Below are positions 35,165-46,800 of a stretch of DNA of 64,000 nt, piece after piece. This stretch comes from Lineus longissimus (lineage: Eukaryota; Nemertea; Pilidiophora; Heteronemertea; Lineidae), in assembly GCF_910592395.1 (NCBI RefSeq), contig NC_088318.1, positions 9,980,349-10,044,348 on the forward strand, given 5' to 3'. The translations under genes were made by a program, and so were the position numbers. Position 1 is the first letter of the stretch. Each line of letters opens with the position of its first letter. Below the pieces are notes generated by a model. That model was not told the origin of the DNA, searched no databases, and saw only the letters and a list, made by a program, of their open reading frames with translations.

Positions 35165-36240
35165 CACTCACCTGAGCTATCACAACGGCCATCACCACAT
35201 ATATCTACTGGAATGCCATGTAGGGCCAACATCATCATTTCTCGGGTCTTCCCCTAGAAAAGCTCCACAACTGGGTTATCCTAAGCAGCCTGTACACGGG
35301 AAAACATTGTTGAAGAAGGGAAAGCCAACTTCATGAACTTTGCCCACATTGCCACCTTGCTGTAATTGTTTAAGTCATGGTAATTGCCGAGCACATGAGG
35401 AAGTTGGCTGTGTATACGTTGCTGGCCTTCTCACTGGTCGCAACATGTCCTTGCTAGCAACATGTCCTTTTCCACATCGACGGTTCAGGAGGAGAGTGGC
35501 TCCTATTGGGGTAACAGTTGTTCGCAAATCTCCTCCGCAAACGCAGCACTCCTCCACACTGCTATAGGCCTTGTTGAATAAATCAGTGAAATGAGTTGTT
35601 GAACACACAACATACTGTTCATCAACCAGGGTCTCCATTTCAGCAGGGAGACCTTCCTCAAACAGGCGATGGTAATCCTTAGGAAGTAAACTGAAAATAC
35701 ATAATATTTGGTAGAAAGACAAAATACACAGTAGGCTACCCATAGGTAGCCTAGATAGGTTAGGATGTGGCTCAATTAACCGTTCTTTCAAAGTGTCAAT
35801 AAGCAGAGATATGTCATTCAAATCAATTTGAACAAAGGTGCATACCTTCTGGTACCAGATTCCTCATTCAAGTCCACAACATCAATGTGAGAATCGTTCA
35901 GGGAAACTGTAGTCGGCTTAGTGAAAATCTGATCGTCATCATCAGCTGCCTCAAACTCCTCACGGTCCTGGTCCTCACCCCCTGACATGTCATCATCTGA
36001 ATTATCAGTCTGAAGCATAAAAAGACAGTGTCATTGCATCCGCATATGCATTTTGAATTCATAAATTCATATCGATTATCATTACATGCATTATGTGACC
36101 ATTCTTAATACGCTTCATCAATTGAAAACTTGTCATAGTTCAGAAACAAACCTATATAGTTTCATCCATAGCGATAGCGTCAACTGGAGGTTGTTCATAA
36201 TCCGAATCCGCATCGTTTTCCGAATCTGACAACATACCAA
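35165..36240 (-). pseudogene. Kolobok-like transposase fragment (decayed)
   Basis: On the - strand, acidic exons (about 36240-36165 and 36018-35846, donor GTATGC) are followed by an exon starting at 35692. That exon has a zinc-binding pattern (ECCVCGGDLRTTVTPIG ... CGKGH). Across several frameshifts a segment reads SKVAMWAKFMKLAF (about 35335) and then DICGDGRCDS at about 35195, before a GTGAGT donor. The combination of a Cys-rich segment and a C/GDGRCDSPG motif is shared by a multicopy transposase-like family that I associate with Kolobok; this is from memory. Stops and frame changes show it is dead. Confidence 0.45.
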
Positions 36241-36299
36241 TCCCACTGGTTTCCGGTAGATATTGTAACAAGGTGAACTACTTGTTGATGTGGGGTTCA

Positions 36300-37053
36300 C
36301 TATCTAACGAACAACATGTTATATTTCCTGAATGCCGTGCCTTTATTCTCTGTTCCTAACACGCTGTCTACTGTACAGAATTTCCGGAGCGAGAACCCCG
36401 CGCTACACTGCGCATGTCCTAGACGGGGGTCGTCTCAACATTTCACTTCGTTACATGGCTCCCCTCCTAAAGAAGACTCGTCCCGAGTCTTGAGACTAAC
36501 AAAACAAGTCCAAATAGCATCTGTCCAACGACTGCTAACATTACGTGTGGCTGCCGACTGCCAACATGCCTATATACCGGGTAGGCCTAAAACCATTTGG
36601 TGACAAAACACACTGCGCTGCGATTAAGTTCCTATTACCTTAATTACCGACTCCTGGCACAATATTCGAAACCACTAGCAAACATATTTACAAGTAATTT
36701 AACTGAGAAATTACAACCAAACACTAAACACTAAAACACATGTAGACCTTTAAAAAGTTGGCGCTTATAACAAAGTAACTTGTACACACAACACCAACAC
36801 AGTGTCTCTGCACCTCCCCTGACAGCAATGAACTCGTCCCGAGTTCCTGTCACACTAGTATCCTTGACGGATATAATGTTTTTCGTTTGGCTGAATAATC
36901 CGAATCGCAATCAGTCCAGCTTTCCTACTGAACACAATGTCTAAAACTATTAGCTCTGCAACTGTTCTGAACACATAAGTCCATGTCTGGGAAGATTACA
37001 TAATGTATTCCTTTTTGAGTAGAAGAGTCCTCCACTCCTGGTAACTGCACTTT
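36300..37053. other. Non-coding stretch, possibly LTR-derived
   Basis: No gene is seen. Two similar hairpin motifs, AGACTCGTCCCGAGTCT (about 36476) and GAACTCGTCCCGAGTTC (about 36831), lie 355 bases apart. This could be a fragment of an LTR or a dyad repeat. Confidence 0.3.
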
Positions 37054-37272
37054 TCAATCGAATCCCAGTTTTTGTACAAAGTTTGCTAACCAGACAGGTT
37101 GTTTGACTGTCCTTCCTGACCTGGTTACCACTGGGGTGGCTACATTTCCAGCCTCAACGTCAACTTCAACAATTCCCATGTCCCTCTCGGCTACTTGATC
37201 CCCTAAGTTCTCCATGGCTTCTAGTTCAAGGTTCTCTGCTGGCATTTCCAGTTCCGCTTCCAGTTTTGCCAA
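37054..37272 (-). pseudogene. C-terminal fragment of a retrotransposon polyprotein (probable)
   Basis: A 72-codon - strand frame ends in VVTRSGRTVKQPVWLANFV. The TRSGR-x-VK-P pattern is typical of the extreme C-terminus of Gypsy-type pol proteins. The upstream part is acidic and shows nothing else. Confidence 0.35.
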
Positions 37273-37920
37273 GATGGCAGCGCCCAGGCTAAGAGGGGTT
37301 GAGCCGGTGAAAACATTGATTAAAAGTGCCCAAAGTATAATGATTTCTCCACAGGGAGATAGAAAGTGAAGGAATAATGTCTAGAGGCATTGATCAGACG
37401 GAAAATATTTTGATAGAATGTAAGATATTGTCAGATTTCGACCGTAGAACCTCGATTTACCTCAGAAAACATTCATGATTCATAAGCATAGGGAGGCCGC
37501 GTACAAATGTACACTGTACATAACACACTGAAACACAGTCCTAGCATTGCTACATGGCAATAGCATTAAAGGGAGAGCGGCAAAACGTCAAAGTCCAAAC
37601 AAATCTGGAGGCAGATCTGTGATGGAATAAAAGTCCACAGCACATTCTGACAGAGGGAGATGCTTGACACAATCTTAAACCTGTTAATACTCAAGTGGGC
37701 AGAATTCTGGTGGGGTAAATATGGTATTTGGAGTAAAAATAGTGGTGAAGCCAACCTTTATGATGACAGTTGAAAAAGGGGTAATCCAAGATGGAAGTGA
37801 AAAGTACGTATAATAACCCGGTTATACCATATAAAATACTTCGTTTATTATCTTGTCTAGTTCTTCACAAATGTTCGGTTCATTGCAATCGGCTTACCGC
37901 GCATGCTCCCACATTGAGCA

Positions 37921-38095
37921 CATCTACATTGTATGGTGGCTCGTCAGTCACACCAATATACTAGCTACGGTGTCCTGGAAGGGACGGGCAAATACTGCCC
38001 CGTCACATACATCTACATGTATGCTGGCTCGTCAGCCACACCAATATACTAGCTACGGTGTCCTGGAAGGAACGGGCAAATACTGCCCCGTCACA
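37921..38095 (+). repeat. Tandem duplication of about 88 bp
   Basis: Two copies, from 37921 and from 38010, share GGCTCGTCAGYCACACCAAT and CGGGCAAATACTGCCCCGTC with only a few differences. They lie next to the 3' side of the Gypsy accessory ORFs and might be part of its LTR. Confidence 0.65.
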
Positions 38096-38252
38096 GAAGG
38101 GAAGGCCAAGGTTAAAGGAAAGGCAAAAAAGAAAAACATATAATTTTGAAACCCGACATTTGACGAAAATGTTACACAGCCCCCAACCAAAATTCGAATC
38201 TAGTCAAATTTTACAAGTGAAAAATTATGTAAAGCGCTCTATAAAAATGCAT

Positions 38253-39681
38253 CTACATGGGAAACTCCCAACACTCCTCAGTCATCTTCTGAGTGCCGTT
38301 TGGCAGGATCTCCGTAATCTTCCTCGTGTACCTTCTAGGGACGACTCCGTCAAACACGTTCTTTGGTAGATAGTTGGGTGCTGACTTCACCTTCGGTACC
38401 CGTGGTTTCAGAAAAGGCGGACAGGGGGGCCTAAACGCGGCCATGTCCTGTGGCATGAACAGGTCTGTTCCGAGGTTCCCTTGGTCCACCCGCTTGGTCG
38501 GGGAGACCACCACAACCTTCTCAAGGCGAGTTACATCTGGCTGCTGGTTTCCGGATGTGGCGGAGGCCTCCATCGGTACTTTAGTCCTTGGCGGTGTAGT
38601 AGTCGGACCATCCTTGGCCGGGCATGGTGGAACATCATCGGTCTGCTGGCACGGTGGAACCTGGTCTGGCGTGTCCAGGGTCGGACCGGACAGGCGGCAG
38701 GGGCTACTATTGTTATCAGTCAGCTGAGTTATGGTTAGACCAACTGGACTGCCGGGGCTCTCCACGACCGGTCGGTCCACAGTCACGGTGGGACTTGAAT
38801 TGCAGGTTTTATCTTCTGTCGACTGGTCTACAGTCACGGTGGGGCTTGGACTGCCTGTTTTATCTTCTGTTGACTGGTCTACAGTAACGGTGGGGCTTGC
38901 TGGCCAGCTGGGGCTTGCTGCTGGGCTGCCGGTAGAGCTGGCGGCAGGACTATACCTTCCTAAGTCCGGGTCCGCCATGGCCGCACGGAATGGGTCTTGC
39001 GTCGGCGTGTCAAACGCACTTATAATCATTACATCGGAGTCGGAGCAGTCCTCAAACGGGTAATCTGGCTCGTGATCTGTCTCTTTGGCGGGGTGTTCAA
39101 CGCGTGACGCCTCAGCCCTGCTAGTTTGTTTCTTCTGAGCAGCAGCCTCATGGATTCTGGCCTCCACTGCCGCTCTGCGTGCTGCCTTCGTGGAGCTGGG
39201 CTTGAACTTTCTGACTTGGGCTTCAGGCTCACCTTCTGAGGACGGCTTGGATCATTGCGTTGGTGGGCCCGTGGCGCTTTGTGGTCGACGACACTCGCTT
39301 TCCTGAGGGTGTTGGGGTCAGGGATTCATCCCCAAAGCATTCTCTCATGAGGCGGGCTTCTAATTCCCATGGTGGCGATGATGGAGCCGTGACAGACACC
39401 TCGTCCGCCTCGGAGCACACAGACTCCCAATCATCGCTCGAGTCGTCACTTGATTCTTCTTCATTGTCATGGCGTTCTTTCGGCGGCGGCGGCGGTGGTG
39501 GTGGTGGTGCTTTGTGGCAGCCGGCTCTGTGGCCCAGAAACTTTAGTCGGTTAGTGAAAACAGCGTTGCAGAAACGACACTCGAACAGATCGGCAGGTTT
39601 ACCTCTTGTCGTTGGTTTGACTATCTTTGACCTCAGGGTAGGGACCGTCGGGTTAGAAGCGGGTTTGTTGATTGTTTTCAT
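38253..39681 (-). pseudogene. Gypsy-associated accessory ORF B (zinc finger plus Pro/Thr-rich)
   Basis: The - strand frame from 39681 has a C2H2-like finger (FECRFCNAVF ... HRAGCH), a polyproline run coded by a GGT/GGC tract (39479-39511) and an acidic Ser/Asp segment. A one-base shift near 39235 moves the reading to the frame that ends at 38253. The second half has three 16-residue repeats (PTVTVDQSTEDKT, about 38915-38760) and ends TEECWEFPM. The ending matches that of ORF A just upstream (TEETWEFY). It lies directly downstream of the Gypsy integrase and is probably an extra gene of that element. Function unknown. Confidence 0.5.
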
Positions 39682-39739
39682 TTTGGGGAGTGAAGGTGTT
39701 GATGGTTAGTTCTGAAACGAGAGGCAAAAGAAAACTTGG

Positions 39740-40255
39740 TTAGTAAAATTCCCAAGTTTCCTCAGTGATTCTGACCACTCCACTTGGTAGGGGCTGGCGC
39801 TGTTTCCGGTGCTGAGTTTTCGCTCCCCGCACCCTGAAACTCATTTCTTCAGAACATGAACATGACGAGTCGGACTTGATATCCTCTAGAACCAGGTCCT
39901 CTAAGGGTTGGCTTGGTGCCACGGTCGCTTGCTGCACACAAATTGCGCGATCTTGGCTATGGTTGCCGATCGCATGACGCATGGCCGCGTTTTGGTTGCC
40001 AAAAACCATTTCGCATCCCGGATAAGGTCAAGGGGCTGGTGGCACATGCTTGTCCCGTTGGTGCTGCGTAGCGTCTTCTGTGGACGAAAATACGCGTCTG
40101 CATGCCGGCGCACACGGACACGGTAGGCGGACCTTTTTCTTGCAGAGCTTGGTATGGCGTCTCCATTTCAGGTTGCGGATATGCTCATCTCTGTCATCGT
40201 AGGTCTTACGACAGACGTTACATGAAATCAAAACCCGGCGGCGTCCAGTCGGCAT
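39740..40255 (-). pseudogene. Gypsy-associated accessory ORF A (zinc-finger protein)
   Basis: The - strand frame from 40255 reads a finger-like motif SCNVCRKTYDDRDEHI, then CPCAPACRRVF ... HQRDKH, and after an in-frame TGA (40028-40030) another finger CEMVFGNQNAAMRHAIGNH. It ends RITEETWEFY at 39740. The single stop is the only break. The shared LP-x-G ... TEE-x-WEF ending with ORF B suggests the two are duplicates. No homologue is recognised. Confidence 0.5.
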
Positions 40256-40326
40256 GCTAAAAATACAAGGAATGATTGGTTAATTACTGGCCAAAAATAT
40301 CAGGTCACCCTATATTCGTCATTACA

Positions 40327-41026
40327 TTAGTTCTCAAATCGCTTTGGCATTTTGATGGTGGACCTGGGCCTAAGTCGTTCGGATATTGCCGGTATATCTA
40401 CGGACGAACAATTTAACAACAGTGGTCTATCTTCTTCGTTGGTCACAGCCTGTCCCTCTGAACTTGAATGTTCTGTTGGTGTTTCTTGCCGTTCCAGTTC
40501 CTCGGCCTCTGAGTCGGACAGCTCGACTTCCTTTGGTACGATTTCCTTGGTTTTCCAAGTCTTCACGTTACACCCGCGGTAGAGCTTCATGCGGTCATAA
40601 TGTAGCACCCAGGGTTTAGCGCTCCTGTTCCTCTGGACTCGATATACTGTGTCAGATAGTCTCTTCAATACGAGATATGGCCCCACCCAATTGCACGAAA
40701 GTTTGGTTGCTAGTCCCTTCCTGTGGCCGGGATAATATACCCGGACGAAGTCTCCCTTTTCAAATGACGCCCCATGCTGTCTTTGATCGTAAGTCCGTTT
40801 TGCTCTCTGGCCTTACTGTATCCCTCGGCGAGTCTTTTCTTAAACTCCACGGCATAGTCCTGGGTTACCAGCTCTTCATCGTTTATGTTGCCGTAGATTA
40901 TGTCTAAAGGCACGGTCATTCCTCTACCGAACATCATGTAGTAAGGGGTCTCGTGGGTGGTGCTATGGATGGCGGACCGATGTGCCATCATTGCGAATGG
41001 TAGTTGTTCGTCCCAATCCTACTGGT
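40327..41026 (-). pseudogene. Gypsy retrotransposon: integrase C-terminal part
   Basis: The - strand continues the integrase core after the GTC-core insertion: DWDEQLPFAMMAHRSA, then ETPYYMMFGR (about 40930). A frame change near 40790 leads to a frame with GDFVRVYYPG, WVGPYLVLKRL and DRMKLYRG, the usual C-terminal domain. It ends at 40327 after an acidic tail. A TAG directly precedes DWDEQ at the insertion edge. Confidence 0.7.
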
Positions 41027-41078
41027 TAGCTCACCTCTTAGCAGAGGTGAGCTTATCCCATACCGTGGCGTCCGTCGT

Positions 41079-41110
<32 letters not shown>

Positions 41111-42143
41111 CGTCGTCCGTTAGCAGGGCACGTTTCGTAACTGTTAGAGCTATTGAGTTGAAACTTGGTACACATGTACCCTTATGTAATGACACCTGGG
41201 AGACCAAGTTTCGGTCCGATTCGTTTCATGGTTTGGCCACTAGGGGGACAAACGTTAAAAGTGAAAATATGCAATATCTCCCTTAATAGTAGTCAGGAAA
41301 TTTTGAAAAAAATATGGTAGGTACTTCTAGTAAAGGTGCATCATATATCTTCCGGGTTTTTGATTTGACCTCCTTTTCAAGGTCACAGAGGTCAAATGGT
41401 GTAAATTAGCCGTTAGGATGTAACGATGGCACGTTTCTAAACTGCAATGACTATTGATACCAAATTTGGTACACATTTACCCCTTAGTCAGGTGATCTCA
41501 GGGACCGAAGTTTGGTCCAATATGATTCACCACTTGACCACCAGGGGGCAAAATCCAAAAACCTTAAAAATGTGATTATTCCTTAACTTCTTGCCCGATT
41601 GCCACCAATTTGATATCATGGGTACATCTAACCACCATACAGTATATGTCACACAGGTTTTTAATTTGACCTTCTTGTCAAGGTCACAGAGGTCAAATGG
41701 CGTAAATTCGCCGTCAGGCCGTAACTATGGCACGTTTCTTAACTGCAATGACTATTGATCACAAATTAAGTACACATGTACCCCTTGGTCAGGTGATCTC
41801 AGGTACCGAAGTTTGGTGCGATCTGATTTGCCGTTTGGCCTCCAGGGAGGGGGCCAAATCCTAAATTCTTCAAAATGCCATTATTCCTAGTAATGACTTG
41901 CCCGATTGGCACCAATTTTATATCATAGGTACATCTAATTCTAACAACCATTCAATGTGTCACCCGGGTCTTCTTTGATTTGACCTACTTTTCAAGGTCA
42001 CAGAGGTCGAATGTACTGTAAATTGGCCATTTTGGGGAAATTGTAATTGCTTGGACCTACATCAAACCTAACACTACATGACACAAGACCATGCTCTTTA
42101 TCCATCTTTCCTCCACATGAGGTGAGCACAATGGCCCTGGCTA
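41027..42143 (+). mobile_element. GTC-core interspersed element, copy 2, inside the Gypsy integrase
   Basis: It is nearly identical to 4569-5709 from the 5' hairpin (GCTCACCTCT/AGAGGTGAGC, 41029-41052) through a shorter GTC tract (about 41070-41119) to the CACAATGGCCCTGG end. It splits the integrase reading between LSVMVKK (about 42160) and DWDEQ (about 41015), so it is a real insertion younger than the Gypsy copy. A target duplication is not evident. Confidence 0.85.
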
Positions 42144-42264
42144 TTTTTTTTCTTTACCATGACCGATAATGAGTTAAGTAAGGTCCGGTTATACCTCTCA
42201 ATCATGCCATCAGACTGTGGATGGACTGGGGTTGTCCTGATCTTTTGGATATCCAGAATTTTAA
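42144..42264 (-). pseudogene. Gypsy integrase, middle segment
   Basis: A short - strand piece carries KIRTTPVHPQSDGMIERYN, which contains the catalytic glutamate of the integrase core. It lies between the LINE fragment and the GTC-core element, so the integrase domain is in three pieces. Confidence 0.75.
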
Positions 42265-42274
42265 ACACCTCACT

Positions 42275-42566
42275 CATTATCATCATCATCGATCGACTGC
42301 GCAGCAGGCAGCCACAAGCTTCCTCCAACCAACCCTATCCTGGGCCAATTCTTCAATTTGTTTTGGTTCCAGCGGTCCTATGAGAGATTTGATATACGTC
42401 AGATAAGGCATTCGCTGGCGGCCAGGGCGTCTCCTGCCGTGCGTCGGTTGGTATAGTGCATACAATCTAGCTGGCTCATTGCTTGGCATCCGTAAAATGT
42501 GTCCCAGGAACGTCAATTGGCGGAGGTGCACACAATGTATTAGGGGGGTGCACTTCGCCAGTGAGT
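42275..42566 (-). mobile_element. 5'-truncated LINE 3' end inserted in the Gypsy integrase
   Basis: The - strand reads a typical non-LTR tail: LTFLGHILRMPSNEPARL, GRRRPGRQRM and AQDRVGWRKLVAACC, then a stop and a short TGA-rich tail (TGATGATGATAATG). Exact 10-bp direct repeats, ACACCTCACT on +, flank it (42265-42274 and 42567-42576). This is a clean target-primed insertion of about 292 bp. Confidence 0.8.
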
Positions 42567-42576
42567 ACACCTCACT

Positions 42577-43380
42577 AACTAAGTGCGATTCGTAGTTCAT
42601 GCCTTGATCAGAGTGAAGTTGACGGAATGAGGCATAGCGACACACAAACTCGCTCACAATCTTCTTAGCAACCGTTGCAGCTTCTTGGTTCGGCAGAGCT
42701 TTTCCCTCTATCCATTTGGTGAAATGGTCCCCGACCAATAGGATGTACTTGTTACGTCTGGCGGTTATGAGTAGGGGGCCAAGTAAATCGGTACTAATTC
42801 GTTCCATGGGTAAGCCTACCTGGTAGGTCTGAAGTTGTCCTTTATATCTATGTGGTGGGGCCTTTCTTGACTCGCACTTGTCGCACTGTTTGCACAACTC
42901 GGATACGGTGTCCTTCATATTTTTCCAATAAAATCTGGCCTTCATTTTTTCATAGGTCTTCTGAATACCGAGGTGAGCTGCTGTCTTCGCGCTGTGTAGA
43001 TGATGGAACAGTTCTTCACGGAACTTGGCAGGCAACAGGGGTTTCAGCTTCATGGATTTTCCATCGTCAGCCTCGTATCTCTGACAAAGTACTCCATTTT
43101 TGAATCGTAATTGTTCCCACATAGACCAATAATGTTTATCACTTTCGTTATGCAAGGAGACTGTTTCCCAAGCTGGTCGCTCTTGATGTTGTTCCTTTAA
43201 ATTGAAAATCCACCTAAATTCGGTTTCAGTCTTTTGTGCGTAACCGGATGCATCAGTGTCCAATATAAATTTCCCGCATTTATTTGGGTACCCCAAAATC
43301 GGTGCGGATATCAAAAGGTTTTTTAAAGTCTGAAATGACTGTTCACAATCCTCGTCCCATTCAAAGGTCTTATCATTGGT
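42577..43380 (-). pseudogene. Gypsy retrotransposon: RNase H remnant and integrase N-terminal part
   Basis: On the - strand FEWDEDCEQSFQTLK and FILDTDASGYA (start of RNase H) are followed abruptly by RWIFNLKE, so most of RNase H is deleted. The zinc-binding H2C2 region (HLHSAKTAAHLG ... CKQCDKC) and the integrase core (RISTDLLGPL and HSDQGMNYES, with two catalytic Asp) follow. The frame is interrupted on both sides by insertions. Confidence 0.75.
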
Positions 43381-43815
43381 CAGGGGCGGATCCAGGAATT
43401 TGGGATGGGGGATGGGGGGGCCGAGAGGGCGGAGCCCGACCATGCGAACCGCAGGTGAGCGTTGGCCGGGGTCTTGAGGCCCTCCCCCAAAAAATTTTAA
43501 AACTAGAAGCCCGTATATGCAATTTCAGGGTTCCTGAGGGCTATTTAAGGGGCATGACATCGCATGAGAAATAGTCGCTTTTCAGGAAATGATGCTAAGT
43601 GATGCGATCTGAAAAGGAAAGTAGGCTTCAGCTATACGCCAAGCAATGATGCCAATGATGTAAACGTCAACTCCTCTCTGATTAAAAAATAAAGAGAAAT
43701 CATTCATACTTATATAAGAATATAATATTTCAGTTAGTCTAATTCAAGGGTAAAGTGTCAAAGGTAAGGTATACTAGGCCCGATGTAACTCAATGACTAC
43801 TAAATGTCCATGCGC

Positions 43816-46800
43816 CTATACAAGGGGGTTTGCGAACAGCATCCGTCTGGGGTGCCTACTAGCGTACATGTTAATTATTTCCCCATAATCCAGTGGGATA
43901 TCCCTGTGTACAAAGAGAAGGACAAGGGCGTTGAATCTATCCTCACCCATCGTCGACCGGTAGGTATTTTTGACAAAACTCAGGGCCGAATTTGTGCGCT
44001 CTACACTAGCACTTGTTGCTGAAAATGTCAGAATTATACGGAATATTGTCACTATGTGCGGAAATAGTTTCTCAACGCATTTGGCTTTGAGGGTTGTGAG
44101 GGTTTCTGATGGGGTAGTCGGCAGTTGAGCATCGTCAGAAGACCAGTAACGTCTCCAAAGCCGGAGTTCCTGTTTCAAGTTGCTACGGCAGGGCAGGTCA
44201 TCTTCATAGCAAGAGCCGATGGTGTCCTCTTTTTCTGCATCTAGCTTAGCGAGATTGGTAGGTATGAGAAGCAGGGCCTTTATCGCAGCATTTGATCTCC
44301 CACAAAATCTGTCATTCAGTTGGAAAATCAGGTGGTCGATGAATGGCAGGAAGATGCAGCGGCGATAATACTCCTCGGGGTTCTCAGCCTCAACATTTGC
44401 ACGAAGCGTTTGGCGTCCGACAATACGTGGTAAGGCCAGGGGTAAGCCACCTATTTTCGCCATCTTGGAGCACGAGGCGAACAGCCTTGCAAACTTATGT
44501 TCAGAGTCATCTCTGATGGCCATCATCTCATCTTTTACAAGACTGACTTTGTCGTAGGCTGTGATGATATCCAAAGCCATCCCTTGGAGCTGTCTTGACA
44601 GGCCTTTTGTGAAACCAAAAATGTAGTGGCAAGTTGTGAACGGCACAATGGACTTTGCGTTTCGCAGCTGGCCTTGTAGGCCATTAGCCTCTGTCACCGT
44701 CTTCGGATCCCATCTAGCGTCATTGTTAGTCACAATATTGTCCAGGCAGTCCAACAACGGTTCATACAAGGTCTCTAAATCATCAAATGAGGTATGGCAT
44801 TCAACCCATCGCGTCTCGCATAGTGGCTTAAGTTTCATCTTCATCAACTGCTTATTGCGACCAGGGTCTTCAGCGCAATAATTTTCAATTGATCTTTCTA
44901 GTCTCTGTTGTCTCTTTGCTGAGAACTTGAAAAACAATCCCACAGACTGCATTAACCCTTTAGCTACTACGGATCCTACAATTTTCTACCTGCTGCTCAC
45001 TGAAGTTTTAAAGCCAAATCATGATATTGACTAGGTAAAGAACTTTTGAAAAAAGAGATACAAAAAGTTGTATTTCATGCACTACAAGTGTTATTTATTT
45101 GGTAGAAACCATTCATATCTACACGATTTTAGGCAATTTTAGTTGAATTAACCCTCCACGAACCAGAATTAACCCACCATCTTCGAATCTAAAATTTCAG
45201 CACAAACACCTCTTTTTATGGATAGAAATGACCAAAAATGTCAATGTATCACCACAGAATGTCATATATTGATGGGTTACTGGCAAAACATATCGATCTT
45301 CCTCTAATAACTTGCTATTTATGCACTTTTACTGACTTTTTTTAGGTGATAAACACGCACAGTGTATAAGCATGTACATTTACATGTAAGACTACTGTAG
45401 TGACCAAGCGGTATCATGCATCGGCTTTCGGCCTATATTACGCCCTGTGATCTTACTTCATGAATGTCCACACCATCATATTCCAATTGTCCAGTCTCCT
45501 AACAATCTTTTGAAAGTAGTTAGATGAAAATCTGTCCAGTTTTGGTTCCACAATGACCCAATTTGTGTCACGAAATTTTCGATCATAATCCAACATGGCG
45601 GCATTTTCACCAAAGTTCAAGATGTTCATTCAAAGCTATTTTTCTCTATGAAAATACATTGTAGCACACCTAGAAACGAGTTTTAAATGAATTATAAGGT
45701 AGGCAACCATGTCCCCATGGTGTTATTAGTGAATTATGTGCATTGGTACAGGCGCAGTGGTAGATTTAAACAGGGGCGGCTATGGGCGGATCAGTGAGGA
45801 GCCGGGCGGGCGGCTACGGGCGAATCAGTCGCTAAAGGGTTAAGCACACCATGTTGTGTACCTCAGGCACTTTAGAAGCTTTAGATAAGGCCAAGTTCAG
45901 TTCATGAGAGGCGCAATGGAAATACGTAGCTTTCGAATTCCCCGTTTTTGTTCGGAATTGGTTTGCCGCTCCTTTCTGTTTACCAGCCATATTACCTGCC
46001 CCATCGTGGGTTTGTGATCTGCACTTCATAGGGTCGAGGCGTAATTCAGTAATACATTCTAATATCAGGTCAGCAATTGTCTCTCCAATTATGTTTTCAC
46101 ATTTAACGTACTGAATGAGCCACTGGTTCGTCCTCTTTCAAGTATCTCGCAATAACCCCCAATTGCTCCCAGTTACTACAGTCGGTTACTTCATCGGCGA
46201 CGAGTCCATAGAATGGGCCTGAGGCTTGGGCATTCACCTCGTCAGTTATTTTGCCTTGGATGAAATCAATGATGCACTGGAGGAGATCATTTTGAGTCGT
46301 CTTGGAAATGTATGTCGCATTTTTTTGGGCTGTGTCCAAATGTTGCTGCAGGTCTATATCAGTACAGCTGACCAAACGAATCAGCGACTTGAAGTTCCCT
46401 ATGTTGTTGTTGTCTTCATCACCTGGGTTGCCGTCGTCTCTGTGACCTCTCAACGCTATCCCCTGTCGCCCACAAAACTCCACATACCGAATGATTGATT
46501 CCAAAAATCTTCTGTTCCGTTCAACAGCTTCATCGCCAGCATCAGAAAGAATGTAGTCAACACGAGATCCTGGTGTTTGCATCGTATTGAGAAACGATCG
46601 CATTCGAGCACTAGAGTCTTTGTGGTACTCTAGCACAGAACGTTTACAGAGGTCCGATTTTGCATCCTTCCAGTTGCGATAGGGAGTAGTTACCAGTAAA
46701 TTAGCTCGACGGCCTTGATGAGCCGCTACCGGGAAGAGCACGCAACACAAACAGAATAAGCCATGTTTGTCTTTGGAGTAGGCCAGGAAATCATACAGTT

